Below, one piece after another: positions 5,364-5,470 of a stretch of DNA of 5,470 nt. The position numbers were made by a program, and so were the translations under genes. Below the pieces are notes generated by a model. That model ran no database searches, was not told the DNA's origin, and worked only from the letters and a program-made list of their open reading frames with translations. Numbering within the stretch: position 1 is the first letter of the stretch; every line of letters starts with the position of its first letter. The stretch is from Sulfurovum sp. (GTDB lineage: Bacteria; Campylobacterota; Campylobacteria; Campylobacterales; Sulfurovaceae), in contig JAGGRU010000072.1 in assembly GCA_021159425.1 (NCBI GenBank), forward strand, positions 1 to 5,470, read 5' to 3'.

Positions 5364-5470
5364 TTATGCCATTTGTGCAGCAACTTCTGCAGCGAAGTCT
5401 TCTTCTGCCACTTCTATGCCTTCACCCACTTCAAGTCTTGTGAAGCTAGTAATTTCTGCTGTACCACCGG
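5364..5470 (-). CDS. tsf: Elongation factor Ts, C-terminal end (5' part outside window)
   Basis: Only the last 34 codons are present. The gene enters from the right edge and stops with TAA (5364-5366), followed at once by a second in-frame stop, TAG (5361-5363). The C-terminus, with [10 protein letters not shown] and then [11 protein letters not shown], matches the conserved end of EF-Ts, which in E. coli reads RFEVGEGIEK...[10 protein letters not shown]-Ts is the cytoplasmic nucleotide-exchange factor that regenerates EF-Tu-GTP from EF-Tu-GDP. It is normally cotranscribed after rpsB, which would lie to the right of this window. Confidence 0.95.
   Translation of the reverse strand, partial: GGTAEITSFTRLEVGEGIEVAEEDFAAEVAAQMA

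Noticed and set aside
1..5470. CRISPR array, toxin-antitoxin pair, insertion sequence, prophage or defence island.
   Set aside because: No spaced direct repeats, transposase or integrase motifs, paired small basic/acidic genes, or att-like duplications were found. The recognisable genes are mostly core housekeeping genes.

Overview
The window looks like a piece of an AT-rich Campylobacterota (epsilonproteobacterial) chromosome, probably close to the free-living Sulfurovum/Sulfurimonas group. This rests on the low-GC codon use, the RF2 N-terminus that begins [11 protein letters not shown] and resembles what I remember of the Campylobacter protein, the extended -10 (TGnTATAAT-like) promoters without clear -35 boxes, and an ABC ATPase directly behind tsf. 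The genus is inference; no rRNA marker is present.

Left part (1-2373). A long minus-strand gene runs off the left edge. It encodes a membrane-anchored, probably periplasmic protein of at least 574 residues with three globular DUF302-like units separated by Pro/Ala/Glu/Thr-rich linkers. Divergent from it is a small secreted class II (c'/c556-type) monohaem cytochrome c at 1941-2357. The 217-bp space between them holds an outward-facing promoter for each gene and three inverted repeats placed nearly end to end, so shared control is plausible. Both products should reach the cell envelope.

Middle (2374-4410). panC (pantothenate synthetase, minus strand) ends 16 bp from the cytochrome stop. It is divergent from prfB (peptide chain release factor 2, plus strand). 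The candidate -10 boxes of panC and prfB overlap on opposite strands. The prfB leader carries three perfect copies of a 7-base repeat. prfB is one uninterrupted frame, without the autoregulatory +1 frameshift found in many bacteria.

Right part (4418-5470, minus strand). The order of transcription is tsf (only the last 34 codons are in the window), a 176-bp spacer with an unusual inverted-repeat cluster that can fold in two mutually exclusive ways, a LolD-like ABC ATPase, and a 40-residue single-span membrane protein. The small gene starts inside the stop codon of the ATPase gene (ATGA overlap) and is easy to miss. No permease gene is visible beside the ATPase.

Most of the window is ordinary housekeeping sequence, and I see no CRISPR, insertion sequence, tRNA, rRNA or clear defence system. 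The places most worth a second look are the repeated-domain envelope protein and its control region, the hidden 40-residue gene coupled to the ABC ATPase, the switch-like repeat cluster after tsf, and the heptamer repeats in the prfB leader.
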